Origin: Loripinus fragilis
Taxonomy: Eukaryota > Mollusca > Bivalvia > Lucinida > Lucinidae
DNA: 64,000 bases
NCBI GenBank assembly: GCA_964019695.1
Contig: CAXHUL010000248.1
Span: 124,001-188,000, forward strand
Direction of reading: 5' to 3'
This document shows, in pieces, positions 10,830 through 22,583 of the stretch (within the stretch, counting starts at the first letter, position 1; each line of letters starts with the position of its first letter). The translations under genes were made by a program, and so were the position numbers. The notes beneath the pieces are model-generated. The model was not told the origin of the DNA, did no database searches, and was given only the letters and a program-made list of their open reading frames with translations.

Positions 10830-11374
10830 ATCCCTTTTGGTATAACTTACATTTACTAAACATCTTGAAACCAACATTTCTCCAGTGATAAATGGTAAAT
10901 ATTTAACCCGTTATTGTTGGAGTCATTGTAAGGATCAAACCAATAGCACAGAAATAGATTTTGAATCAATTGAAAGGTCACAGACAAAAATAATGGTGAT
11001 TACACTTATGTTTACAGTATATGCATAGATACCAAATAATGTCAGGCGATAAAACGAAAAGAAGGCAAGTGAAAAGACGCAAATTGAAAAGACGAAATAA
11101 CACCTGCAAAAAATGAAATAACACCTAACAAAACTTGACAAAATAACGCCAGGCGAAAAGACGTCAATATAAGCTTAAAACATATTAACCCGCTAACCTA
11201 ATACATGTATAATTACAGATATCAAAGCCATGCAAGACATTATATCTTGATAACATTTCCAAAGTTTAAGAAAAACAAGATGGCGCTTGAAATTAAATAG
11301 TGTCATGAGTTATTTCAACTAATACTAGGCAACACAATAAGCAGTTTCCATGGTCAGGTTTCGTGGATGTCTTA
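10830..11374. other. No gene; degenerate short repeats
   Basis: Contains a loose repetition of 'gaaaagacg' and 'aaataacacc' phrases between 11045 and 11165. Otherwise unassigned. Confidence 0.4.
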
Positions 11375-12021
11375 AGGGATGTTTAGACGGCATGATTTAG
11401 TTGTCCTTACAAAATCATACATGATTTTGTCATGTATGATTTTTTCTGTTTAGACGGCATTACAATGTCATGTGTGATTTCTTTGAACTGTGAAGAAAAC
11501 TGGCTGGGCACCTTGAGCTTTCTCATCATGCTCTACATCTTTTCATTGCTATAGCTAAGAACCGGTGTTAAAACTCATTCCCGCAAGTCACGACTTTTGT
11601 GATCTGCTATTTCATCTGCTTATGTTCTTAGGCAGTCTTTATGGCGAACAATATCGACCCAGATCAGACTGTTCCCTGGAATTAGTCTGGTCAGAGTTTA
11701 AAGTGTTTACCTCCATGATAAGATCTCCTCTGAAGTGCACTTGAATAAATGCAGCAGACACCATTTTCAGGACAAAATACTGGCATGTTTAGGGTTATCA
11801 ATATTATCTTGGTTCGAAAGCAATTAACCCCAGTGACCTCAAAGCTGATTGGTTAATTCGCCATGATTTTGTAATGGCAAATAGAACCAGTTCTATCCCC
11901 CATGACATGTCGTCCTGACTCTTGGAATCATATATGACTCTGTAATAGCAGTGTTTACACGAGCTGATTTGTAATGCATGACTAAGTCAGGCTGACAAAA
12001 TCATGCCGTCTAAACACCCCT
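11375..12021. mobile_element. PIF/Harbinger-like MITE
   Basis: Termini AGGGATGTTTAGACGGCATG (left, 11375) and its inverted partner AGGGGTGTTTAGACGGCATG (right, ending 12021) are flanked by TTA on both sides (11372-11374 and 12022-12024). A three-base TTA/TAA duplication with G-rich tips is characteristic of PIF/Harbinger elements. The 647-bp interior has no transposase. It holds a small hairpin near 11408-11442 (aaaatcatacatga / tcatgtatgatttt) and a second partial copy of the terminus at ~11446. Confidence 0.75.
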
Positions 12022-12628
12022 TTATTAATTGACATTACATCGCCAAGCTGGAATAAACCTCAATAACAGGAACTAGTCACAAACTTTCATTTTAGAAAAG
12101 TTGGCGTGTATCTGTAAAAATATAAAAGTAAATATAGGCCTACTTTTTCTATTCTAAGAGTTTGTTAGCTTCTGTGGCCTCAATGTCGAATTTATCACCG
12201 GAAGAGATGCATAGAATTATAACATTTTATGATAATTGAATTTATTCAATTTCCTAATTTTTTTGTATCAGGCTTTTGCTCTTTTCTCTGTCTGTCTGTC
12301 AAAATAAAAACAACAAAACCTTGGTCATAATATTTTATTAATAGTCTGACCTGGCTTCCATATCTACGATGTGCATTTTTTTTTGACGTGGCCCTTTTAA
12401 AATTATTTTCAAGTTAATCACTCATGGTACTGACCTCTAAAGTTGAACTTTAACACAACCATCACATCCCTTAGCACTGACTTATTCTGCTTTCTGCCAA
12501 ACTCAACGTTTTTACGACCATAATATGAAAGAATGCCATTATTACAAGAAGAAGTTAAATTCTACCAACGCGAAATCACAATAAATAATCTAGAAAAAAT
12601 GAACACTTTTGAAATAGAGAGAACCTAC
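12022..12628. other. No gene recognised
   Basis: AT-rich unassigned DNA. A CTGTCTGT short run lies near 12288-12300. Confidence 0.45.
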
Positions 12629-12716
12629 AAAAGAGCAACGTGCATTAAGGGGCTAATTTGGCCCCCTCTGGAGCAAAAAAAAAAGAAAGTTGCTTTTCAC
12701 CAATTTCTTCTGATTG
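12629..12716 (+). repeat. Dispersed repeat with gcattaaggggct core, copy 1
   Basis: This shares with the reverse complement of 14964-15049 an ordered set of landmarks: cattaaggggct, a 'ggcccc/agcccccc' box, an A-rich tract, and tttttcaccaatttctt. It abuts a family A insertion on its right side. Nature unknown. Confidence 0.6.
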
Positions 12717-12734
12717 GTTTATTAGAAGAATAAA

Positions 12735-13232
12735 AGTAAGAAGGAGGGCAAAGATCAGGAATCGATACATTCAAGCACCACACCTGACCCAGGATACCAA
12801 TGGGATAGTGACAACTTCACAATTAGACATCACAAACGAGAGCCAAGAGGTCAGCTATTTACCAGCAGGTGACCACAAGGCATCAATAAACAGACGCACA
12901 CGAAAGCATAACAAAAACAAGACAGAAATAATATAAATAATCCACAAAAGAAGACTGACTTGGAATGGTCAGTAAAAATATTTTACAGGAGGGCTTAATC
13001 CCGTTTGACAGCGTGCCAACCTCACCCTTAGTTCAGATGTGGATCAAGACACATAGATGTTTGGTTTGCATGAAAGACCCATAACTTATCGATGCATCAT
13101 CTCCTAGAACATATAAATCAAGATATAAAAAGGAGATAAAGCAAAGATGAGGACTCAACAGTAAATGAAACTGAATACCAGAGCAAAAGAAATTTCAACG
13201 GGTAAACCCTGGTGGGCCTGAAAACAGCCAAA
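12735..13232 (-). mobile_element. RT family A, 5'-truncated 3' UTR copy
   Basis: On the minus strand this is the family A 3' UTR, from 'ggcccaccagggtttaccc' to the terminal CTTACTT. It includes the diagnostic caaaccaaacatctatgtgt segment and 'gatccacatctgaactaagg'. No coding part remains. It is collinear with 22131-22583 and with the plus-strand copies at 5540-6012 and 40780-41316. Confidence 0.85.
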
Positions 13233-13553
13233 TATCCCAAGTGTAAAGTTCTGGCATTTATGTAACTATAACCGTTGCTAAAGTAACACAAATGGCTGAC
13301 GAAATAGGCTTTAAATAGAGAAATTGCCATTTTGGCTCAAATTTTAGGCGTTTGGAGACAGGTGTTTAAAGAATTGGAAATCAGCAGATAATACAAAAAA
13401 CAACCTTTTAATATCTTGTGTTTCGTGATAATACTCATAATCAGTTTTTGGTATTTGCTTGTCAGTGCTCTACGTTGATTTCTCTGTCAGATGTCTCAAA
13501 TTTGCTCAAATGGTCACTTTCCTATTTTAGCCTATTTTGGTGGCCATTTTTCT
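13233..13553. other. No gene recognised
   Basis: Unassigned sequence between a family A copy and the AGCTCACCTGAG element. Confidence 0.4.
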
Positions 13554-14907
13554 TAGCTCACCTGAGCCAAAGGCTCAAGGTGAGCTATTGTGGTCAGTCT
13601 TCGCCCATTGTGCGTCGTGCGTTCATTCGTTGGTTATCTTTTTCTTTAAGCGACATCTCTTCCTGAACCACTAGTCCAAATTTAAAATGACTTCACATGA
13701 AGGTTTCCCATAATGCCCTCTACCAAAAGTCTATAAATTGTTCCTCTCCAACGAATACAAGGGCCGCCAGAGCTCCAGATAATTTTTTAAAAATAACATC
13801 TCCTCCTGAACCACAGGCCCAAAATTCAAAATAATTTCACAGAATTGTTCCTCTTGCATGATACCCTCTTCTAAAATTGAACAAATGGTTCCACTCCGCT
13901 GTACAAGGGGCCGCCAGATTGCCAGATAAGAAATAGCTTTAAATGACATCTCTTCCTGAACCGCCGGTCCAAATTCAAATAATTTCACAGAATTGTTTCT
14001 CATAATACCCTCTACGAAAATTGCACAAATGGTTCGACTCGGCTGAACAAAAGGGATGCCAGAGCTCCAAATAAGAAATATTTTTAAACGACATCTCCTA
14101 CTGAACCACTGTGCAAATTCAAAATAATTCACAGAATTATTCCTCATGATGCCTACTACCAAAATTGCACAAATGGTTCTGCTCCACCATACAAAGGGGC
14201 TACCAGAGCTCTAGATAAATAATGTCTTTTAATGACATTTTCTCTTGAACCACTGGTCCAAATTCAAACTAATTTCACAGAATTGTTCCTCATAATTCCC
14301 TTTACAAAATTTGCACAAATGGTTCCATCCCGCTGAACAAAAGGGCCACCAGAGCTCCAGATGAGAAATATATATTTTTTTCGAATTCTGCCCCTGGGGC
14401 CAAAAATCCCCTCATATGAAAATAAAATTCGTTCTTTCGGAATATGGTCATGCTGCATATCAAATTAATGCAGCTTACAATAACATATTAGTAAATGTTT
14501 TACTCTTACACTTACACTCAAAAGGCTGATTTTTTTCTGAAAGTAGCCATGTTGCATAATCAACTCAATTAGAATGAAGCATATGACACCACGTAGGCAA
14601 ATGTTCTGCCCTTTTACACACCATTGGCTCCTGTATGGGGATAAAATGTAAAAAAGGAAGGTTATGGTGCACATCACATTATGGCATTAAACTGTTTGAC
14701 ATTATGCACACCCCTGGCCTTTTGGGTTAGGTAAAAATGCCAGGCATTGAAACTGTGCAGATAGGTATAATTTTATTGAACTTGATAGGCTTTAGTTATG
14801 ATCTGAGTGATACCCAAGATGGACTTTAGTGTTGGAGAATGAGATTTATATTTTGCGGTAAACATCATTTTCTCCTGACAATGATTCAGGTGAGCGATCT
14901 TGGGCCC
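13554..14907 (+). mobile_element. AGCTCACCTGAG-type bivalve element with five ~145-bp internal repeats
   Basis: It starts with a terminal hairpin (GCTCACCTGAGCC ... GGCTCAAGGTGAGC, 13556-13586). It continues with GTGCGTCGTGCG and then five tandem degenerate units beginning at about 13652, 13794, 13945, 14090 and 14233. Each unit contains cctgaacca, tttcacagaattgttcct, 'caaatggtt' and gccgccagagctccagata-like text. The far end carries CAGGTGAGCGAT at ~14887. I recognise this arrangement from mollusc genomes. The recurrent units and matching GTGAGC ends are visible here. Open frames on the minus strand (13731-14162) merely follow the repeat. Confidence 0.65.
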
Positions 14908-14963
14908 TCTTTTTACCATAGTAACGGTAAAAGTCCAGACCAGACTTTTACACTTGGGCTTAT

Positions 14964-15049
14964 GTGAAGAAATTGGTGAAAAACATTTTTTTTTATTTTT
15001 TAGCCTCATAGGGGGGCTAAAATAGCCCCTTAATGTACGTAGCTCTTTG
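14964..15049 (-). repeat. Dispersed repeat with gcattaaggggct core, copy 2
   Basis: Inverted partner of 12629-12716; see that entry. Confidence 0.6.
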
Positions 15050-15197
15050 TACATGACAGACTCGTTTTCATAGTATCTGTTTGTGATAATTAATAGATAC
15101 GGCGTCAACTCTCAATTTAAGTCCCCTTGCATCAGTTTAAATTGGTTTTCTGCTATCTGCCAGAACCCAATACGAGTATTAATGACACTATATTTTA

Positions 15198-16448
15198 TGA
15201 GGGACGTTCCAAATGTTCTGGTCTCTACCTTGAAGCTTTGTCCAGAGACATTTTTGAGAAGCATACTATGCACCATTCATAAGAACTGTCTTTTTTCTTT
15301 ATAATGATGCTAATATTTTCTCACTGTTCTGTTTCGTCTTATAGTTACAGCATATTATATATCGCCCACTCCTTTTCATGTTATAGAATTATAATAATAT
15401 TTTAATCTGAATATTTCAAGCCCAGCATCTTTAAAACCAAAAATAAATCTGCATTGTAGTTTTACTTTTTGTTACTTATTATGTCAATTCAAATGTTGTA
15501 ATTGCGACAGGTCGTGTCAAATCAATATTTATAACACAATGCGCAATTCTTATGACGTCATTGAAATTGACAACCAGGTCATTTTGAATACCTTTCAGAA
15601 TTTTTATTTCTGAGAATATTTTTGTCTATCAAGTTGGACTTAAACATGCAAAACCTAATATCGGCAAAATATTTAAGACCAATATTATTTTGATAACAAA
15701 ATATCTTATTGTAAAATGTTTCATTTTTTGCCAAAAAATGATTGATTTTAGATAAGAAAAAACTGTTATTGGTTTCTGATGGATGCTTTTTGCTCAATTG
15801 AATCCCATATTGCATCATTTTACGATGTAGTGCAACTTTGGACAATTGATTGGGTTTTATATTTAGATATACACATGCAATTTTTTGTACCTCCGAATAT
15901 TGACCTAATTTGTGGTCTCGTTTGCATTTTCTTTTATGGGTTACTATCAGTCTCCAGCAATACTGACCATTCATAATAGCTTCAGACAAAATTCAGTTCG
16001 TTTGACTCATTTTATTACCTTTAATACAGCTGTTGTTATGGCAGTTTGGGGCGGTCAAATCTTCAAGTGGTCAAAATTTGATTATAGCTGACAGTTGCAT
16101 GGCCATACATTAAAGGGCTTAGGAAACCCAGATCATATAGAAAATTCGCCATATGTACAGGACATGTTGGATAATGAATAAATATTGAGCAGCCATGAAA
16201 AAGAATTGCTGAGACTGCTATTGTCTGAATTATGAGGTCTCTAATATGCACAGTCTGCTTGATAGGTCAGTGCAGTGAGGGTATGACCGTTTCGGGGTAG
16301 ATTTTCGGTCGCTACTTTAAGTTACATAATACTTGTCAAAGCAGTAATAGACAAAGAATATATTATTATTTGGTACAATTTTCAGCCATGTTGCATTGCT
16401 GGTAACAGAGATATCATGCCAGGATCATAACTTTCGGAACATCCCTCA
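15198..16448. mobile_element. TIR element of ~1.25 kb, mariner-like ends
   Basis: TGAGGGACGTTCCAAATGTT at the left and, reverse-complemented, TGAGGGATGTTCCGAAAGTT at the right, flanked by TA on both sides. Both the TA duplication and the 1.25-kb length match mariner elements. The interior includes a 136-codon minus-strand open frame (15579-15989), but I see no D,D(34)D-type transposase motifs in it. The element is therefore either decayed or non-autonomous. Confidence 0.65.
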
Positions 16449-17380
16449 TATATCAATTTTCCCTATTTAAGTCTAAACAACAATTGCTCAATGCCGTTTT
16501 TTCTTCTTTCAAATGAACCAAATGGATTGCAGACTTCATTAGCATACCCTCTCTTAGGTTTGACCAAAGTCCAAGGCTTAAATTTCATTATCCGAACCCA
16601 GTGGATGAACACGACGGTTATGCCAATATATTAACTGTTCCTGTCTTTATGAGTGATTGTAACTTGTTTTAGGAAATAAATTCTTCAGCTGTTGGTTTCT
16701 ATTGTGTTTTTACAAATGCATAAAGTAATGTCACCAAAGAATGCCATGCAGCTTACTTACGAATACTATTGTTGTTTAGGGTGATTTTTAAAATCATCAT
16801 GGTATTTGAACTATTTGAAACTATTATTTCAAAGTAATACAATTAATTTGTTTAAATTGGCAGAAAACTTGACTAACTAAGTAATGTTCTGCATTCAAAC
16901 GAGCACAGTGTTTAAAGTCTTATCAATTATTCTGACAATTTATCAACAAGAAGTATAGTATGTCATTCTAAACAAGCCCTTATCTGGAATTTTTTTTACA
17001 ATAAAGATAAGTTTTGTTTTTTTGCAAGTAGTCATTTAACATGTTTATATATGCTTTATTGCAAATATGTTGAATTTGGGAGAAAACAATACAAAGTATT
17101 TATATTAAATTCATGCTATGGAAAAAGAACAACATTTTAGTGCCATTCTATTCCATTTCGTCAAACGCTCTTGCTATTTGTAATCACAACTATTTCCTTC
17201 ATCTTTAGAACACGCAATAAGAGAAGCAATAGCTCTTTCATTAATATTTAAAGCCTGCAAACAAGTATATATGATTAAAGTAATAGTTTACTGGTTTATA
17301 TCTGTAATTGCACTATTTTACAGTTATTTTAGACTTCCACTGCAATTTCTATCTGATGAGCAAACCAATGTCTTGCAATT
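16449..17380. other. No gene recognised
   Basis: AT-rich non-coding sequence with stops in all frames and no matched repeat. Confidence 0.5.
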
Positions 17381-18010
17381 TTAATCTGATGAGTACAGGT
17401 AAATGGTATATAGGAAAATTGCTCTACGGTGTAAATCATAAGGCTCATGCAAGATTATAGTGCAGACCAAGGATCATGTAAGACCTACATAGTGATTATA
17501 GTGCAGACCCAAGGGTCGTGCAATATAGTGCAGACCCAAGGGTCATGCCATTTGAATCTGACAAGCTAACCAAGGTTCATGCAACGTAGTGCAGACTTAA
17601 GGGTCGAGCAATTTTAATCTGACAGGTACAGGTAAAGGGTATATAGGTAAATTGCTCTAGTGTGTATATCATATGTGGTGGTCGATATGTCTAGGAGGCT
17701 TTCTTTTAATCCAACAGCCTGGCGCACAGTGGTTCAAATCCTGTCATGACCAATATTTTTTCTTTAAATATTTTCTTTTCTTTGTTATTTTCCCTGCCAA
17801 TTTAAAAAAATGTATAAGTAATCAGATATACCATGCAGTTTAGGAATTATGAGCACTTTCACTAACTGACCACAACCAGCCGATATAATGCTCAGCAAAC
17901 CTTGTCAATCAAAAATGGCTGTTACACATACCAGTGGTTAGATAATGTTGGTCGGATGGACGGACAGACAAACTCACATAGTGATTAAAGTGCAGACCCA
18001 AGGGTCGTGC
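17381..18010 (+). repeat. Short local repeats around 'gtgcagacccaagggtcgtgc'
   Basis: Two direct copies of a ~60-bp segment (ttttaatctga.gagtacaggtaaa.ggtatatagg) lie at 17381-17447 and 17611-17671. Between and after them tagtgcagacccaagggtc recurs at about 17500, 17525, 17590 and 17990. A weak tRNA-like segment at 17690-17755 is discussed among the rejected items. Confidence 0.5.
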
Positions 18011-18452
18011 AATACCGCTTGAAACTTTTATTTCTGTTTGCATTTTCATGATGAAGACAAAGACTGAGCACTGGTCAGTACTAACGATCTCTAGTGGTAG
18101 TTTCGGGGACCTGTGTTGTAGTACTGCCCACAGGTGGCAATTACTGGGGCTCTGAGTAGTAGTAGTGACCTCTGGTGGCAGGTACTGGAATTGTGGGTAC
18201 AAATCTAGTAGTGCAAGTGTCTTTCATAAGAGGTCAGTATTCTACCCTGAGTCACAGTTTCTGTCACAAGAGGATAGTACTTATATCGTTCTGAATTACG
18301 GTACACTGTAGTTGTCACTAAAGATCTGCTCAGAGCCTCAGTATCTGTCACTAGATGTCACCACAGCTGAATCTCAGTACCTGTCACAAGTGACGAGTAT
18401 TAACATCCTGAGTACCAGTATCTGTCATTAGCAATTGACGTGTCTGCCAAAA

Positions 18453-18503
18453 AGTAAGTGAGTTTGACCAGGAAATGCCACAATCACATACTACAGACCA
18501 AGG
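18453..18503 (-). mobile_element. RT family B, 3' tip of ~50 bp
   Basis: The sequence agtaagtgagtttgaccagg and its continuation match the reverse complement of the last 50 bases of the family B element at 44175-44225. It sits inside the 40-bp array. Confidence 0.7.
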
Positions 18504-19580
18504 TCAGTACTAACAGTATGAATACTAGCGTTTGTGACCAGATGACAGCATAGAGTTCTTGTTATTGTCACTACAGCAGAAAGTTAATGACTGGAGTACT
18601 AGTACCTGTCATAAGCGGTTCATACATTTGCCCAGAGTTCCAGTGACTGTCATCTGAGTCAAAGTACCTTTCACTTGAGGGCACTATATTTCCAGTAAAT
18701 GTCACTAGATATCATCAGTACTCTCTATCAGTCTCAGTACCCGTCACAAGTGGTCAGCACCAGCCTGGCCTCTAGACGTTAAAATGAAAATATCTACAAA
18801 AGGGGAATCTATAAAATCTAAGACGTACACCATATGTCTAGTCTTCTCTGGTGTCTCAATTTTATATTTTCTATAGTGTAGATTTTATTTTCTTGTCCTT
18901 TGGGATCATGGGTATCATTGTGGAACTTTGAAACTATTAGAGGGTCACTGATGAAGCCTAAATGGCAGAAACTAGCTAGTCTGGCCCAGGAAATATGCAC
19001 ACTCTAGTTTCAGTTCTTTGGTGCAGTCTTTGCTTCCAAAGGATACTCTTTTAAGAACATATTAACATAAATTTAAGCCAAGGTGTGTAAAACGTAGATA
19101 CGTTATCAAAAAGGACAAAACAGTTTCTAACTTAACAGAAAAAAAAATCAAACTATTATTAATCAGACTAGAAGCTAGTCTAGGTAAGCACTCATACCCT
19201 GAGTAGCAGTACATGACACTAGCGGTCAGTACAACTGCCCAGAGATCCTTTCGTTGTCACTAGGTAGTTCATACTACTACTATAAGTCCCAGTACCTGTA
19301 CTAGATTTCAGTACATTACCCTGAGACACTGTACTGGCGGGTACTAATACCCTGGTTACCATTAGAGGTCACAACTACTGTCTAGAGCTCCAGTACTTAG
19401 TTGTCAGTACACTATCCCGTAACTCAGTGCCTGTCACTAGATGTCAGAACACTTTTCAGAGCCCTAGTACCTGTCACCAGTGGTCAGCACTACTTTCCAG
19501 TAGCTACCATTAGCGTCTGAGTCGTAGTACCTGTCACTGGATGTAAATACACTGCCCTGAAACTCAGTACCTGTCACTAG

Positions 19581-19655
19581 ACCAGGAAATTCTACAATCA
19601 CACACACCAGACAAACCCATGGCACTGTGAGGGAGAGACAAAGAACATAACCCTT
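19581..19655 (-). mobile_element. RT family B, diverged 3' fragment
   Basis: accaggaaattctacaatca, followed by 'cagacaaacccatggcac', aligns to the reverse complement of family B near 44150-44210. The very last bases are missing or diverged. Also located in the 40-bp array. Confidence 0.55.
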
Positions 19656-20411
19656 ATTGGGATCTCATTTCATAATCACCTCATTAAAATTTGCCTTCGA
19701 TCTGCCTGTCATAGCCCCTAGTGAGTGGCAACACTTTTAGAGTGCAAAAAATCAAGATATTTAATGTACACTACGCTGAGTATCAGTACATTTCACTAGA
19801 TGTCATTACACTATCCTAGATATCAGTACATGTCACATGTGGTCAGTACTTGTAGCCACCGTACCTCTACCAGTAACTAGCGGTCAGTATTGCTGTCCAG
19901 AGTTCCAATTACTGTCACTAGATGTCAATCCACTTCCCTGAACCCCAGTACCTATCACAATTGGTCAGTACTAACAAACTGAGTACCAGTATCTATCCTC
20001 AGAGTTCAAAACTACCTCCCAGAGTTCTGGTACATGTAACTGCTACTAGAGGTAAGTTAACTACCCAGAGTACCATAACTTGTCACAAGATGACAGTGCT
20101 AATAACTCTAGTAGCAATGCCTGTCTTTAGGCTTAGAACTACTGCTTAGAGTTCTGAAACTGTCACTAGAGGCCTGCACTGCTACCTTGAATCAAAGTAC
20201 CTGTCACTAGAGGTTGAAACTACTAGTGATACGCTGATTTCCAATGCTTCTAACTAGAAGTCAGTACTAAGAGTCCCAAAACCTGACACTAGAGGTCAGT
20301 ATATTACCCTGAATCCTAGTACCTGTCTTTAATTGTCACTTTTTCTAGAGTCACAGTAACTGTTATAAGATGTCAGTACTATTATACTGAGTTCCCCCTT
20401 CCCTGTCACTA

Positions 20412-21458
20412 CGTCGCTTCAGTGCTATGGTGCTCTATCTACCATTGCACAAGTTTTGAGAAAAATGAGTTCGAAAATTTTATCATCCTGATTTTTTATG
20501 CCTTATTTATCACAGACCTTTGAATCATACAAGAGGGTTAAAATATATACATACAGTGTAAATGACCTTGGTTTGAAGAAACTTTTACAGTAATATGGAA
20601 TTTACAGGCATTTTACAGTTTGCAGATAGAACATTATCCCCTAAAAATCGCCTGCTGCGTTCAGTGCTATAGTGTTCTATATTTTCCTACAGCTTAGTAT
20701 TCTGTTTATGGAGTCAATTCGTATACTCGTCCCAACAGAAGTGATTATTTGCACCTAAAAGTAGCAGATTTAGTCATTTGTTTGGCATAACGATAACAAA
20801 TCGCATGGCATTTGCCATTAAAATTTATGTTGGGGAGGTAATCTGTTTCTAGAGTTAATTTTTCAGTCAATGGGGTCAGTTTGTATAATATCTGAAACTG
20901 AACTTATCATTTAGACCTAAAAGTAGCAGATTTAACCATTGATTAGTAATTACATCGTCATATTACTCCAATTAAAGCAGTTTAAATATATGTAAGGGAG
21001 TTAATCTGTTGCTACATATTATTCTGTCCATGGATCAATTTGCTGAGCGGATTATTTTGAGTTAAATGTAGCTGATATAACCATTAGTTCGCCATAACAC
21101 CGATAGACCGCTTCAATTTAGGAAATTTAAATTTATGTAAGGGAGGTAACAGCAATTTTTAGCAATTTCTCCAAGGGAAGTGACTTTTGGTAGATAGAAC
21201 AGTATGAAACTGAACTCACCCAGTCACATGACATATTCATCATTGGCCATTGGATGTTCACTTAGAACACTATAGCACTGAACGAAATTGTCTTTTTGTA
21301 GATAGAACATAAAAGCAGAGCAATTTTAAGCTTACTGGGAGGAGATAGGCAATTGAAACCTTCGCCAGTAGATAGAACATTTAATCCTTTCCAGCGGTAT
21401 GCATAACTCATTTTTGACCAAAATGTCACTTAGAACACTATAGCACTGAAACGACGCA
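20412..21458. mobile_element. TIR element with nested internal TIR copies
   Basis: Outer ends CGTCGCTTCAGTGCTATGGT (20412) and, reverse-complemented, GCGTCGTTTCAGTGCTATAG (ending 21458) are flanked by TA. The host text on the two sides joins to GTCAC-TA-GAGGT, the array consensus, so the insertion site is well defined. A second inverted pair with the same sequence lies inside, at 20657-20679 and 21263-21284. No transposase frame is present. The phrase gtagatagaac recurs in the interior. The TA target suggests the Tc1/mariner group; the nesting suggests one copy inserted in another or reiterated subterminal repeats. Confidence 0.75.
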
Positions 21459-21494
21459 TAGAGGTAAGTTCTACTGCCTTGAGTCCAGTAATAT

Positions 21495-21808
21495 ACAGTT
21501 ATTCAATGCCTGTTTGTAGTATAGTCAAACTATTACCCCTCGGTACCGTGGACGACCTGATGCACTATCGCACTCGGCCTTCGGCCTCGTGCAATAGTGC
21601 ATCAGGTCGTCCACGGCACCTCGGGGTAATAGTTTTGACTATACTACAAACAGGCATGAAATAACTGTTTTATTACCCAATCCTATTGATGAAATACTTC
21701 CGTTTTCCGTGAATGGAGTTGCTGTAGACAATGCGGTTTGTCTTTCAGTGACTCATGACGTAGCAATAAATAGACAATTACTCCGTATATAGACAGTTGG
21801 GTAATAAA
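21495..21808. mobile_element. Palindromic element with ~87-bp arms
   Basis: 21495-21668 reads almost identically on both strands. The arms run from acagttattcaatgcctg inward through tgcctgtttgtagtatagtc and cgtggacgacctgatgcact to the centre GGCCTTCGGCC at 21576-21586. Only a few mismatches break it. A further inverted pair, ttattacccaa (about 21670) and ttgggtaataa (21797-21807), bounds the right-hand ~130 bp. The whole interrupts the 40-bp array. It would form a very stable hairpin in single-stranded DNA or RNA. Confidence 0.85.
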
Positions 21809-22130
21809 TGTCACTAGAGGTCAGTACTGCTATCCGGAGTCCCAGTACATGTCACTATAGGCCAGTACTTATACACTGAATTACAGTTACTGTCACAGTA
21901 TGTCAGTACTACTATTATTAGTCATGGTATCTGCAAGTAGAGGACAGTACTATTAAGCTGAGTTCCAGTACTTGCCACTAGAGGTCAGTACACTACCCTG
22001 AGCTCCAGTACCTGTCACTAGAGGTCGGTGAAATGCTATGAATCCCAGTACATGTTTTTATACTAGAGATCATTTCTACTATCCTGAGTTCCAGTACCTG
22101 TCACTGGAGATCTGTACTACTACTCCGAGT
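21809..22130 (+). repeat. 40-bp tandem array, second block
   Basis: Continuation of the array at 18050-20409, here with the best-preserved units. One unit, gagttccagtacttgccact..., is exactly 40 bases long. The block ends at the family A insertion. Confidence 0.7.
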
Positions 22131-22583
22131 AAGAAAGAGGGCAAAGATCAGGAATCTATACTATCAAGTACCACAGCCCTTTCCCATCAGGTGACCACAA
22201 TATATCAATAAACAGATGCACACGAAAGCATAACAAAAACAAGACAAAAATAACATAAATGATCCACAAATGAAGCACCTTCTTGGAAAGGTCAGTAAAT
22301 ATATTTTACAAGAGGGCTTAAACCGGTTTCACGGCGTGCCAACCTCACCCTTAGTTCAGATGCGGATCAAGACACATAGATGTTTGGTTTGCATCAAAGA
22401 CCCATAACTTATCAATGCATCATCTCCTAGAACATATAAATCAAGATAATAGGCGATAAAGCGAAGATAAAGACTCGACAGTAAATAAAACTGAATGCCA
22501 GAGCAAAAGAAATCCAACAGGTAAACCCTGGTGGGCCTGACAACAGCCAAAGCATCAGGTCCCTACCATCTCATCAATAGATA
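22131..22583 (-). mobile_element. RT family A, 5'-truncated 3' UTR copy with internal deletion
   Basis: Minus-strand family A 3' UTR ending at the common CTTACTT terminus, inserted in the 40-bp array. Relative to 12735-13232 it lacks about 60 bases around the 'cctgacccaggataccaatg' segment. No coding sequence is retained except possibly the first bases. Confidence 0.85.

Larger units (their letters stand above)
18050..20409 (+). repeat. Degenerate ~40-bp tandem array, main block
   Basis: Loose repetition of a unit readable as GAGTTCCAGTACCTGTCACT followed by AGAGGTCAGTACTACTACCC. One clean pair of units at about 21958-22037 shows a 40-bp period. Copies are strongly diverged and the array is interrupted by family B tips (18453, 19581) and by an unassigned ~400-bp block (18780-19190). 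The array resumes at 21809-22130 and ends around 22660. No coding potential. Confidence 0.7.

Noticed and set aside
15579..15989. 136-codon frame as a mariner transposase
   Set aside because: No helix-turn-helix or D,D,D motifs could be identified and the composition is AT-driven.
17690..17755. tRNA gene
   Set aside because: GGTTCAAATCC resembles a B box and ggtcgatatgtctaggagg weakly resembles an A box, but the T stem and anticodon stem do not pair and the acceptor ends match poorly. At most a tRNA-like relic.
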